The notes below the pieces were generated by a model. The model made no database searches and was not told the DNA's origin. It saw nothing but the letters and a program-made list of their open reading frames with translations. DNA of 64,000 nt from Roseimaritima multifibrata (GTDB lineage: Bacteria; Planctomycetota; Planctomycetia; Pirellulales; Pirellulaceae): NCBI RefSeq assembly GCF_007741495.1, contig NZ_CP036262.1, positions 6,200,001-6,264,000 of the forward strand. Direction: 5' to 3'. The position numbers and the translations under genes are program-made. How positions within the stretch are numbered: the stretch's first letter is position 1; each line of letters begins with the position of its first letter. Shown in pieces: positions 16,681 to 25,743 of the stretch.

Positions 16681-17373
16681 CTATGAAATCTGCGACAGGA
16701 CCCCACGTAACCGCTCCAGCGCCCGCATGTACCGAATGCTTGCCGCTTTCGGCTGGATGCCAAGTTCGACGGCAACCTCCTGATTCGTCAGCTCTTCGAA
16801 GTGCCGCAGCGCCAACACCTCTCGATCGATCTCATTCATCCCTTGCAGCGCTTCGTGGACCTGCCCAATCAGCTCTTGCTTCACCGCCGCTTGGCTGGGT
16901 GAAGTCAGGTGTGCGATAAAACGCTGCGAAAGACACATGGAAGTATTCTCCCATGATTTGGCGGCCGACGGATTCGATTCACGAAGCGTCGATCGTGATT
17001 GAGTCCCTAGATGCCTGCGATGAACGTCGCTAAGCGTTTGCCCGGCGACCAAACGTAGCCAAAGAAAAAACGAGGGAAAATCACCATCGATGAAATGTTG
17101 AAGCCGCTTTTCAGCGTCGATGTATACCTCTTGCAGCACATCATCCGCGTCGACACGGCCGCGAACCTGATCGCTTAAACGAAAGTGAATGATCTGCCAA
17201 AGCCGTGGGCGATGATGTACAAAAACTTCAGCGAATCGCGATGCATCGCCCGCTTTCAGTTGCTGCTGGAGGTCTTCGATCAAAGAATTCACAAAACGTT
17301 CTAGAAATTCGGTAGATGTTAGAGCTGCGCCGGGTTTACTTACATACACCCCCAACAACTCTTCGACCCCCAT
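16681..17373 (-). CDS. ECF-like RNA polymerase sigma-70 factor
   Basis: 230 residues. Region 2 is visible as VFVHHRPRLWQIIHFRLSDQVRGRVDADDVLQEVY...FFLWLRLVAGQTLSDVHRRHL, and region 4 as MNEIDREVLALRHFEELTNQEVAVELGIQPKAASIRYMRALERL. The long spacer and the DADDVLQEVY motif fit the planctomycete ECF sigma group found with kinases. Its start overlaps the leader of the divergent sulfatase gene. A later start near residue 19 is possible. It may act with the kinase encoded downstream on the same strand. Confidence 0.9.
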   Translation of the reverse strand: MGVEELLGVYVSKPGAALTSTEFLERFVNSLIEDLQQQLKAGDASRFAEVFVHHRPRLWQIIHFRLSDQVRGRVDADDVLQEVYIDAEKRLQHFIDGDFPSFFLWLRLVAGQTLSDVHRRHLGTQSRSTLRESNPSAAKSWENTSMCLSQRFIAHLTSPSQAAVKQELIGQVHEALQGMNEIDREVLALRHFEELTNQEVAVELGIQPKAASIRYMRALERLRGVLSQIS

Positions 17374-17393
17374 TGTATCGCAGGCTTATCCTC

Positions 17394-20216
17394 ATGAAAC
17401 CATTCTCTCTAATCGGTTCCTCGGCCCTGCTTGTGGCATTCGTTGCGATGGCCGGGCAAGCCAATGCCAACCAGAAAAAAGCGATCGAAGGTCGTTCTTC
17501 GATCCAACCGAATATTGTCGTTCTTCTGGCAGACGACCTGGGTTGGGGCGATGTCGGGTTCCATGGTGGATCCGCTGAAACACCCAACATCGATCGCCTG
17601 GCGGCAGAAGGTGTCACGCTAAATCGCTTCTATGCCTACCCTGCCTGCAGCCCTGCCCGTGCGGCCATGCTGACCGGCCGATTTCCACACCGGTACGGAA
17701 TCAGCGGACCGGTCCGAGGGCGAGACGAAGGGTTGCCAACGACCGAACGATTGCTCCCCAAAGACTTTCAGCAAGCTGGCTACCAGACCAGCCTGATCGG
17801 CAAATGGCATCTCGGCAACGCATCCCAAGCGGGCACCCATCCAACCCAAAGAGGCTTCGACCACTTTTACGGTTTCACCGATGCGTTTGTCGACTACTTC
17901 CAACATACCGCGGCACGAGGTCAAGTCGATTGGCAGCGGAATGGCAAAACGGTCCACGAACCGGGATACTCAACCGATTTGTTAACCGCGGAAGCGGTCC
18001 AACAAATCAACGCTCGCGACAAACGCAAACCGTTTCTGATGTTCGTTTCGTTCAATGCACCCCACTCTCCGTTTCAGGCCCCCGAATCGCTCATCGCAAA
18101 ATATTCCCATCGCCTAAACCAGCGAGAAGCAACCTACGCGGCAATGGTCGATTCGATGGACCAAGGGATCGGTCGCATCCTAAGTGCTCTGGACAAACAA
18201 CAACTTCGCAACAACACGATCGTTGTCTTCACGTCGGATAACGGAGCCGCTCGAAACGGAACCAATGCTCCGTTTCGCGGGCAAAAACGTCAGGTCCTCG
18301 AAGGAGGGATTCACGTTCCCTTTGTTGTTCGCGCCCCCGGCAAACTGAATGCAGGATCGAAAAGCAATCAACTGGCAGCCATTCATGATCTATTGCCGAC
18401 GCTCGCCGAGGCAGCAGGCGTACGAATCGTCGACCAGAAACCTCTCGATGGCATTAGCCTGTGGGGCAACCTGAAAGCGGAAACCGATCAGTCACGAACA
18501 CTGGTCATCGCGGAGGAGGATTTTGCAATCATCCGCGATGACTGGAAATTGATCCAATCCGCATCGGGAGAGACGGAACTATATAACCTCCGCAACGATG
18601 CGACGGAATCCAACAACCAATCCAGTCAGCAACCGGCAATCGCCGCAAAACTGAAAAGCCAACTGTCTCAGTTTCAAAACCAAGTCGCCCGTGACCTTCC
18701 CGCAAACACTGGCTTTGTGCAAACCGCGGCAGTTGCCAACGCTCAAGCGACCGCGCTAACGTCCACGTCTGCAGGCGATCAGCAAGAGGGTGAATCACTG
18801 GCGACGGCGACACTTCGCGGCGATGTAACCTATGGCGTCCTTGGTGATCGTCGCGTCGAATCCAATGGATTTGGCATTCGCCTGCTCTCGGCCAAAGACA
18901 CCGACGGAAATGGACAGTTCGCTGGCGAAGCGACTCTGCCCCAGGCGGTTGCCAACCCCGAACAGCGATGGTACCGCTACACGATTTCAGGCATGGCGCA
19001 AGATGACTTTCAAGTCGACGCTGACGAACTGTATCTAAAAGTCGAATTCTTCCAAAAGTCCGGAACCGATTCGTTAGACCTCATCAAGACACGGATCTAT
19101 CCGCAAGTGCTCCGCGAACGAACCGACCTAAAGGACGAAGCGACAAACCGCAGCCTTGGGAACGGAACATGGCGAACGTATTCGATGGATTTCCGCACGC
19201 CGTTTGCTCAGGTCGATCAGCTAAAACTAAGCGTCGGATTTGCGAATGGCAAAGGGTCTGGCAGCCGTTCAGAATTCTGGGTCCGCAGCATGTCGATCGC
19301 TCCGATTCCCGTCCCCGCAAACTACCAGCCGCCGTCGTCCCCGTCGGGATTCCCTCAGCCCAACCCCAAGTCGCTTGTCTCGCTGGGTGGCCGCTGGTAC
19401 TACAATCCGCAAGGCGGTGACCGCACCCCGCCGAAAATGTTTGACCACACCAACGCGGAACAATTGCTGTACAAATCAGGCCGATTTGAAGCTCCCTTTG
19501 CGGGCAACATGTCGTCATGGCTACGTGCCGGTTACTTGGACCTTGCTGGCAAACCTGTCGAAGAAGACCAAGAGAGACCGCAATCGCTGATCGTCACGTT
19601 CACTGACAAACACCTTGTGATGCGTAGTCGAAACTTGCCCAACCATCCGACGGCGACCTTTCCCGATCGCTGGCGATTGCTCGACGGCAACCCGTCCTAC
19701 ATCCAAGAGCAAGCCAACACATGGTACATCCCGCTAGAGCCGCGTCCTGCGACCGGAGCGATTGCGATGAACGCAAACAATTCGAACGAGGCACTACCCA
19801 TGGGAGCCATCGGCGTCGCGACCAACGGCGTGATCTTTTTCAACCCGTTCGACCACATCAACGAAACCGACGCCGTCTGGCGACTAGACCGTTGCTGTGG
19901 CCATCCAAGCCCCCGAAACCAATACCACTACCACAAGTATCCGGTATGCGTCAAAACGCCATGGAGCGACGAAGGTGAAGATCACTCCAGCCTGATCGGC
20001 TTTGCTTTCGACGGATTCCCCGTCTATGGCCCCTACGAAGCGAAGGGTTTACTGGCCAAGGACGATACCCAAAACCGGTTGAATGATTTCAACCTGCATA
20101 CCGACGATCAACGAGGACCTCACTACCACGTCACTCCCGGTCAGTTCCCGCACATCATCGGTGGGTACTGGGGAGAGGTGGAACCGCTTAACGGTCGACG
20201 CCGCAGCCGACCCTAA
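17394..20216 (+). CDS. Sulfatase fused to a C-terminal YHYH domain
   Basis: 940 residues from the ATG at 17394; an upstream frame to 17316 overlaps the divergent sigma gene. A signal peptide ends near residue 27 (QANAN). The sulfatase domain occupies ~38-440, with metal ligands in LLADDLGWGD and the formylglycine motif C85-SPAR. A middle beta-rich part (~480-640) contains two aspartate/glycine segments. The C-terminal ~270 residues include YHYH at 844-847, followed by SLIGFAFDGFPVYGPY, the hallmark of the YHYH domain. Sulfatases of this class hydrolyse sulfate esters of polysaccharides. The fusion is unusual; the substrate is unknown. Confidence 0.92.
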   Translation: MKPFSLIGSSALLVAFVAMAGQANANQKKAIEGRSSIQPNIVVLLADDLGWGDVGFHGGSAETPNIDRLAAEGVTLNRFYAYPACSPARAAMLTGRFPHRYGISGPVRGRDEGLPTTERLLPKDFQQAGYQTSLIGKWHLGNASQAGTHPTQRGFDHFYGFTDAFVDYFQHTAARGQVDWQRNGKTVHEPGYSTDLLTAEAVQQINARDKRKPFLMFVSFNAPHSPFQAPESLIAKYSHRLNQREATYAAMVDSMDQGIGRILSALDKQQLRNNTIVVFTSDNGAARNGTNAPFRGQKRQVLEGGIHVPFVVRAPGKLNAGSKSNQLAAIHDLLPTLAEAAGVRIVDQKPLDGISLWGNLKAETDQSRTLVIAEEDFAIIRDDWKLIQSASGETELYNLRNDATESNNQSSQQPAIAAKLKSQLSQFQNQVARDLPANTGFVQTAAVANAQATALTSTSAGDQQEGESLATATLRGDVTYGVLGDRRVESNGFGIRLLSAKDTDGNGQFAGEATLPQAVANPEQRWYRYTISGMAQDDFQVDADELYLKVEFFQKSGTDSLDLIKTRIYPQVLRERTDLKDEATNRSLGNGTWRTYSMDFRTPFAQVDQLKLSVGFANGKGSGSRSEFWVRSMSIAPIPVPANYQPPSSPSGFPQPNPKSLVSLGGRWYYNPQGGDRTPPKMFDHTNAEQLLYKSGRFEAPFAGNMSSWLRAGYLDLAGKPVEEDQERPQSLIVTFTDKHLVMRSRNLPNHPTATFPDRWRLLDGNPSYIQEQANTWYIPLEPRPATGAIAMNANNSNEALPMGAIGVATNGVIFFNPFDHINETDAVWRLDRCCGHPSPRNQYHYHKYPVCVKTPWSDEGEDHSSLIGFAFDGFPVYGPYEAKGLLAKDDTQNRLNDFNLHTDDQRGPHYHVTPGQFPHIIGGYWGEVEPLNGRRRSRP

Positions 20217-20251
20217 CGAGTGTCGCAAGCAGCAAGAGACAAAGTAAATCC

Positions 20252-21316
20252 TTACTCTTTGCTCAGTTCTAAATCCGCAAGGTAAACCGCCGTGTACGGT
20301 TTACCTTTTTCGTCTTTCTCATGCGTGGAATACCAACTAACCAGCCCGCGACCATCTTTCAGTTCCACAAATCCGGGGTAGGAATTGTCTCCACCGCTGG
20401 GTAGCTGAGCGAAAGGAATCAGCGAATTTTCTTTTAGCCAATAGAGAGTTGTCTTAGGCCCCTTGTCCGTCGTTCGACGTCCGCCCACAAGAGTGTGAGG
20501 TCCCCATTTCGCCAGCAGCGGCCCACCGATGTGTTCCGGCAAATCGACTCTTGAAAACTCAAGATAAGGAGGGCGGGATCGTCCCAGCACAGCAATATTT
20601 GTGCGGCTTCGGCTGACCGACAACATGTTCCCATCCGGTTCGAAGAGGAACGCGGTTTCGTTACCACGATCTTCCTGAAACAGCGTGTGAAATCGCCAAT
20701 TCAAGCCATCCTCACTTTGCAACATCGCCGATTCGACGATTGCAGTACCGCCGGCTCCCGTTTCGTCTTCGCTGTAATTTCGTTTCCGCCTTCCGCAAAG
20801 GTATGCCTTTCCGTCATGACTTGCCGCTCGCCAAATGTAATGACCATAGGTCCCTTCTAGTTGGTGCGGCTCGCTCCATTCCTGACCATCTTCGGTGAAG
20901 ACGGCATAGCCAAGATGTTTGTTCAGGTCGTATTGATCGCGTGGCAGTTCGCCTTCGCCCGAATACCAGGTCCCGGTATAGATGAAAAGTTTGCCTTGAA
21001 ACGCAAGGAAGTGAGGATCGCGAACGTCTCGTTTCTCAACCGAAAAACGGTGCTCCAGTTCCCAGGTTTTACCTTCGTCCGCACTGGACATCACGACCAC
21101 CTTGGAGGTCGGAAAAACCATGTGACCATCGGGACAAGAGCGAAAGGTAAGCCAGATCTTATCTTTCCAGCGAATCAAATCGGTGAAAGCGTTGTGTTCC
21201 CCATTGTGGGAAACCTTGCGTACGTTTTGGACTTCGACGTCAGGCAACCGGTCTTCCGCAGTCGCCGACAGCGAAATCAACAGGCAAGCCGACAGAAAGC
21301 TGAACAAAATCTTCAT
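20252..21316 (-). CDS. Secreted sialidase-like (BNR/beta-propeller) protein
   Basis: 354 residues from the ATG at 21314-21316, chosen because it starts a clear signal peptide (MKILFSFLSACLLISLSATA). The rest has repeated Asp-box-like SSADEGKTW and SEDGLNWRF motifs and a GLVSWYSTHE end, as in exo-alpha-sialidase-like six-bladed propellers. The catalytic Arg triad cannot be assigned with confidence, so glycosidase activity is uncertain. It lies between the YHYH sulfatase (convergent) and the DUF1501 gene (same strand), consistent with glycan processing. Confidence 0.75.
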   Translation of the reverse strand: MKILFSFLSACLLISLSATAEDRLPDVEVQNVRKVSHNGEHNAFTDLIRWKDKIWLTFRSCPDGHMVFPTSKVVVMSSADEGKTWELEHRFSVEKRDVRDPHFLAFQGKLFIYTGTWYSGEGELPRDQYDLNKHLGYAVFTEDGQEWSEPHQLEGTYGHYIWRAASHDGKAYLCGRRKRNYSEDETGAGGTAIVESAMLQSEDGLNWRFHTLFQEDRGNETAFLFEPDGNMLSVSRSRTNIAVLGRSRPPYLEFSRVDLPEHIGGPLLAKWGPHTLVGGRRTTDKGPKTTLYWLKENSLIPFAQLPSGGDNSYPGFVELKDGRGLVSWYSTHEKDEKGKPYTAVYLADLELSKE

Positions 21317-21446
21317 GGGTAATCGCCCTCGTTGGTATGGCACGATGAAACGAGGACAAGTTTAACAAGCTCAGCGACGCTGTGCGTGGTTCGATTCTTG
21401 CTCGATGCCTTCCCCAATTACAGACGTGCGGCCTGGCGAGTGCTCC

Positions 21447-22829
21447 CTAAGCGATCAATTCGTGGACGACCTTCGCGGGTTCGACGCCTGTCAGCCGCAT
21501 GCCCAGTCCCTGAAACGGAAAACTGAATCGGCTGGAATCGATTCCCAGCAGATGCAGCATCGTGGCGTGCAAGTCGCGGACATGAACCACATCCTGGACG
21601 GCGTTGTATCCCAGTTCATCGGTCTCTCCGTGACTGATTCCTCCCTTAACTCCGCCTCCGGCCATCCACATCGAAAATCCTTTGATGTGGTGATCACGGC
21701 CGGGACCTCCTTTGCCTTGGAACATTGGCGTCCGCCCGAATTCACCGCCCCAAATCACCAACGTATCCTCAAGCATCCCTCGCTCTTTCAGGTCGTTAAT
21801 CAATGCGGCTGTCGGTTTGTCGGTCAGCCCGCAACAGATGTCCATGTACTTCTGCAAATCGCCATGGTGATCCCAGCCACGGTGGTAAAGCTGGATAAAC
21901 CGCACGCCCCGCTCGGCCAGTCGGCGTGCCAGCAGGCAATTGGACGCGTAGGTACCGTCCCCTGGCTGGGCGCCATACGCATCCAGGACGTGTTGAGGTT
22001 CGCTGGAGATATCCATCAACCCCGGCACCGACGTCTGCATTCGGAACGCCATCTCGTAGGCCGAAAGCCGAGTATCGATATCGGGGTTGGCGACCTGGGC
22101 ATTGCGTTGTTGGTCCAGTTTGCGAATCGCATCGACCAGCGCCGACTGCTGATTCGCAGAAACGCCCTTCGGATTGCTCACATAATCGACCGGATCGCCC
22201 GAAGAATTGAATTCCACTCCCTGGAAACGCCCCGGCAAGAACCCGGCGGACCATTGCCGCGACGCGATCGGTTGTGGGTTACGACCACCTTGACTGGTTA
22301 GCACCACAAAACCGGGTAGGTCCTCCGTTTCGGCCCCCAGTCCATATGTGACCCAGGACCCCATCGACGGCCGGCCGCTGATCGCGGTCCCTGTATTCAT
22401 GAAAGTATGAGCCGGATCATGATTGATTTGCTCGGTCACCATCGAGCGAACGATCGCGATATCATCGGCGATCTTTGCCGTATGTGGCAGATAATCGCTG
22501 ATCTGCTGACCACTGTTCCCGTAACGCTTGAAGTCAGCCAAGTGCCCCAGAACCTTCAGTGCCTGCCCCTGCAACTGAGCAATCGGCTGGCCTTTGGTGA
22601 AGGATTCCGGCATCGGTTTCCCATTCAACTCGTCCAGGGTCGGCTTGTAATCAAACGTCTCTAGATGCGACGGGCCTCCCGCCATGCAAAGAAAGATCAC
22701 TCGTTTCGCTTTCGCAGCAAAATGAGGAATATCGTTCGAAATCGCACCAGAGGCGAGGGTTGATGCGGCAGCGGAACCGAGACTAATTCCCGTTTGGCCG
22801 AGGAAGGTTCGGCGGTTGAATGGATTCAT
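21447..22829 (-). CDS. DUF1501 family Tat-exported protein
   Basis: 460 residues with a Tat signal (RRTFLG at residues 6-11, then a hydrophobic run). The DUF1501 hallmarks are CMAGGPSHLETFDYKP, VVLTSQGG and WGGEFGRTP near the C-terminal part, related to alkaline-phosphatase/sulfatase folds. In planctomycetes such genes nearly always pair with a PSCyt1/DUF1549/DUF1553 gene, as here, where the partner's stop is 3 bases upstream. Function is unknown, probably periplasmic and linked to polysaccharide breakdown. Confidence 0.93.
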   Translation of the reverse strand: MNPFNRRTFLGQTGISLGSAAASTLASGAISNDIPHFAAKAKRVIFLCMAGGPSHLETFDYKPTLDELNGKPMPESFTKGQPIAQLQGQALKVLGHLADFKRYGNSGQQISDYLPHTAKIADDIAIVRSMVTEQINHDPAHTFMNTGTAISGRPSMGSWVTYGLGAETEDLPGFVVLTSQGGRNPQPIASRQWSAGFLPGRFQGVEFNSSGDPVDYVSNPKGVSANQQSALVDAIRKLDQQRNAQVANPDIDTRLSAYEMAFRMQTSVPGLMDISSEPQHVLDAYGAQPGDGTYASNCLLARRLAERGVRFIQLYHRGWDHHGDLQKYMDICCGLTDKPTAALINDLKERGMLEDTLVIWGGEFGRTPMFQGKGGPGRDHHIKGFSMWMAGGGVKGGISHGETDELGYNAVQDVVHVRDLHATMLHLLGIDSSRFSFPFQGLGMRLTGVEPAKVVHELIA

Positions 22830-22832
22830 GAT

Positions 22833-25328
22833 CTAGTTCCGAGTAACCGTTTCGTTCAAGTTTAATAGCGCGCGACTAACGGCGGTCCAACTGGCAAGTT
22901 CGATTTTGTCCAAGCCATCCGGAATCGGCGCGATGCCGGTCTGCAACAGCAGGTCAGCAGTCGCTGGCTTGCTGACGTACTCTGCCTGCGTCGCTTCCAG
23001 AAGAGCCTTCAATACCACTCGCTCCTCTTCATCAGGGGATCGCGACAACACGACTCGGTAGGCAAAATCGATACGTGAGTCAGCCGATTCGCCTCCCTCG
23101 ATCAGGATCCGTGCTCCTAAGACGCGTGCGGATTCAAGAAACGTTGGATCGTTCAGCAGCACTAGCGCCGCGTTGGGTGTGTTGGATCGCGGGCGTTGTG
23201 CAGTGCATTCCTCACGACTGGGAGCGTCCATCGCCTTTAACATCGGATGCAGGAACATGCGTTGCCAGTGCACGTACAACCCTCGACGCCACTGGTTCTG
23301 GTTCTCATGAGCCGCGTATTTGCGAGTCGGAAAGTTCAGGTGACGATAGTATCCTGCAGGCTGATACGGTTTGGCGCTTTCGCCTCCTTCTTCACTAATC
23401 AATAACCCTGAAACGGCCAAAGCGTTATCACGAATCAGCTCGGCAGGCAAACGATACCGTGATTGGCGAGCGACCAATTGGTTGTGTGGATCGCGTTCAA
23501 GCAATTCCGGAGACGCCACGGATGACTGCCGCCAAGCGTGACTTGTGACAATCAAGCGAACCAGTTTCTTCACATCCCAGCCACTCTCGTAAAAACTAAC
23601 GGCAATCTGATCCAGTAGTTCCGGATTCGCGGGAGGTTCGCCCTGGCCGCCAAAATCAGCCAAGGACCGGGAAATACCGGTCCCAAAAAACAGGTACCAG
23701 AATCGATTCGCAAAGACTCTGGCCGTCAGCCCCCCTGCCCCATTTTCTGGATCGACCAGCCAGTTGGCCAAATCCAGTCGGTTGGCACGTTCGCCTGCGG
23801 TCGGAGTGACACGCCCCAGAAAACCTGGAACAGCAGGCAGCACCACATCGCCGGTTTCATCTTGCCAGTTACCGCGTGGCAACACCCGCATCACCCGTGG
23901 TTCTTCCGCCACGGTGATCATGGTTTGGCGTCCCTGCTTCTCTAAACTTCGGTGTTGCTTCCGCAGTTTTTGAAAAGCGTCCCGCTTCTCTTGCGACGCC
24001 AGTTGTGAAATCCGCTGTTCAAGATCCTTCTGTTCTGTGGCCAGCGTATCCTTGGCTTCTTTCGTTTTCGCAGCCTTGATGCGCGCCAGAAGTTTTTGCT
24101 GTGCAGACTCCAATGATTCAAGTTGCGTTTGCGTTTCTTCGTCGATCACCAACGCCATCTCTGCCTTCAGTCGAGCAAGTTCCTGCTGCTGTTCTAAGGA
24201 GTAGACAGAAATTTCGGGTGGCCGATTAGCAGGCAAAGTGTTCCCGCTAAAACCTCGGTCCGCGATATCTGCAAAGAAGGCTCCCAACGCGTAATGATCC
24301 TGGATGGTGTACGGGTCGTACTTGTGATCATGGCATTGAGCACACCCAACGGTCGCCCCCATCCAGACGGCTGAAACATTTCTGACACGGTCCGCATTAT
24401 AGATCGCGTCGTACTCTTTCAGCTGCAAGCCACCTTCATGAGTCGTCTGAAGCAACCGGTTGTACCCCGAAGCGACTTTTTGGGCGGTCGATGGATTCGG
24501 TAGCAGGTCCCCAGCCAATTGCTCACGGGTGAACTGATCAAAAGGCATATTCGCGTTTAGGGCAGCAATCACCCAATCGCGGTAAGGCGAGATATTATGA
24601 GTCTGATCGCCATGGTACCCCACCGTATCGGCATATCGAACCAGGTCCAGCCAGTACATCGCCAAGCGTTCGCCAAAGTGAGGCGATTCCAGCAGTTCAT
24701 CGACGATCGCCGTTAGCTCACGTTCTCCGTTGACAAACGCATCCACCTGCGCGGGCGTCGGAGGCAGCCCCGTCAGATCAAAATACAATCGGCGAATCAG
24801 CGTCACCGGATCGGCATCCGGCGCGGGCTGCAATCCCTCAGCCTCCAAGCGAGCCAAGACAAAATGATCGATCCAGTTTTCGGGCCAATCGGTATCGGAT
24901 ACTTCGGGAACCGGATGTCGTTCGGGAGGAACGTAGGCCCAAGGTTCCGAGTATTCCCCACCTTCGGCAATCCAACGTTTCAGCAGTTCGATTTCCGATG
25001 GCTTAAGCGATTTGTGTGAATCCAGCGGCGGCATCGGATCGTCCTGGTCAAGGATCCGCAGCACAAACTCACTCTCCTCCAAGTTCCCAGGAACAATCGC
25101 TGCGTAGCCGCCCAAATCGGCCAAGGCTCCCTCAGCGGTATCCAGTCGCAGATCCGCCTTGCGTTCATGGGCATCGGGACCATGGCAGAAAAAGCACTTA
25201 TCCGAGAGGATCGGCCGAATGTCACGATTGAAATCGATGGCATTTTCGGCACCGCGAACGGAAGGAACACAAATTCCCCAGCCGATTGCAAAGAGTCCTA
25301 AAAGGGTAACGTCGATGAAGTTGCGCAT
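22833..25328 (-). CDS. PSCyt1/DUF1549/DUF1553 protein with cytochrome-c-like haem site
   Basis: 831 residues. After a signal peptide (cleavage near residue 27) comes the planctomycete cytochrome domain with haem motif CFFCH at 45-49 and GPDAHERKADLRLDT. DUF1549 follows (FDLTGLPPTPAQVDAF, WLDLVRYADT, QLAGDLLP, QCHDHKYDP). A coiled-coil stretch (~385-465) precedes DUF1553 (ANRLDLANWLVDPENP-like, RVFANRFWYLFFGTGI, VTSHAWRQSS). It forms an operon with the DUF1501 gene. It is likely a periplasmic redox-linked protein; the reaction is unknown. Confidence 0.93.
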   Translation of the reverse strand: MRNFIDVTLLGLFAIGWGICVPSVRGAENAIDFNRDIRPILSDKCFFCHGPDAHERKADLRLDTAEGALADLGGYAAIVPGNLEESEFVLRILDQDDPMPPLDSHKSLKPSEIELLKRWIAEGGEYSEPWAYVPPERHPVPEVSDTDWPENWIDHFVLARLEAEGLQPAPDADPVTLIRRLYFDLTGLPPTPAQVDAFVNGERELTAIVDELLESPHFGERLAMYWLDLVRYADTVGYHGDQTHNISPYRDWVIAALNANMPFDQFTREQLAGDLLPNPSTAQKVASGYNRLLQTTHEGGLQLKEYDAIYNADRVRNVSAVWMGATVGCAQCHDHKYDPYTIQDHYALGAFFADIADRGFSGNTLPANRPPEISVYSLEQQQELARLKAEMALVIDEETQTQLESLESAQQKLLARIKAAKTKEAKDTLATEQKDLEQRISQLASQEKRDAFQKLRKQHRSLEKQGRQTMITVAEEPRVMRVLPRGNWQDETGDVVLPAVPGFLGRVTPTAGERANRLDLANWLVDPENGAGGLTARVFANRFWYLFFGTGISRSLADFGGQGEPPANPELLDQIAVSFYESGWDVKKLVRLIVTSHAWRQSSVASPELLERDPHNQLVARQSRYRLPAELIRDNALAVSGLLISEEGGESAKPYQPAGYYRHLNFPTRKYAAHENQNQWRRGLYVHWQRMFLHPMLKAMDAPSREECTAQRPRSNTPNAALVLLNDPTFLESARVLGARILIEGGESADSRIDFAYRVVLSRSPDEEERVVLKALLEATQAEYVSKPATADLLLQTGIAPIPDGLDKIELASWTAVSRALLNLNETVTRN

Positions 25329-25426
25329 TTTTACTCGGCTATCTGCGGTTCAAACGATCGGCATGAGTTTGAGTTTAAGTCTAATCGAATAGATTCGATA
25401 CAGAGAAACGATCATTTTAGCTGCAT

Positions 25427-25660
25427 CCACCGCGACAGTAGCGAGAACGGACGCTACTTTCGCGGTGGACGTGAAGTTTATCAGTGGGCGAAAGTTTGGC
25501 TCCCCTCGCCCTAAGCAAGCTCGTTGTAGCGGAAGAAACAATGGCGATTTCAATGCGTCATCCCTGCCTTTTTGTTTGATTTGGCGGAGCTTGTTTTGAG
25601 GGCGAGGGGAGCTAGGTTTTCTTTACTTATTACTTTCACGTCCCAAGCGAAAGGCGACAC
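25427..25660. repeat. Palindromic interspersed element, family A (variant)
   Basis: The right end GCGAAAGGCGACAC is identical to that of the full element at 4671-4869, and the CACGTCCC inner arm is shared. The left end is diverged but keeps CGCTACTTTCGCGG-GGACGTGAA. Its centre forms a further hairpin (CTCCCCTCGCCCT / AGGGCGAGGGGAG). It lies in the 415-bp divergent gap upstream of the sulfatase at 25744; nothing else was recognised there. Confidence 0.7.
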
Positions 25661-25743
25661 TTTCCCAGTAAAACAACCATAATAAAAAAACCACCCTCTC
25701 GATTCCGCTTTCTTCTCCATTCAAATCCCTGCAAAGAATCATC

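Noticed and set aside
13098-17373. Kinase, EF-hand protein and sigma factor as one operon
   Set aside because: They share a strand, but gaps of about 120-200 bp and no overlaps leave separate promoters equally likely; only adjacency is reported.
21405-22301. 298-residue plus-strand ORF opposite the DUF1501 gene
   Set aside because: The DUF1501 frame has recognised motifs throughout; the opposite frame has none and no start signals.
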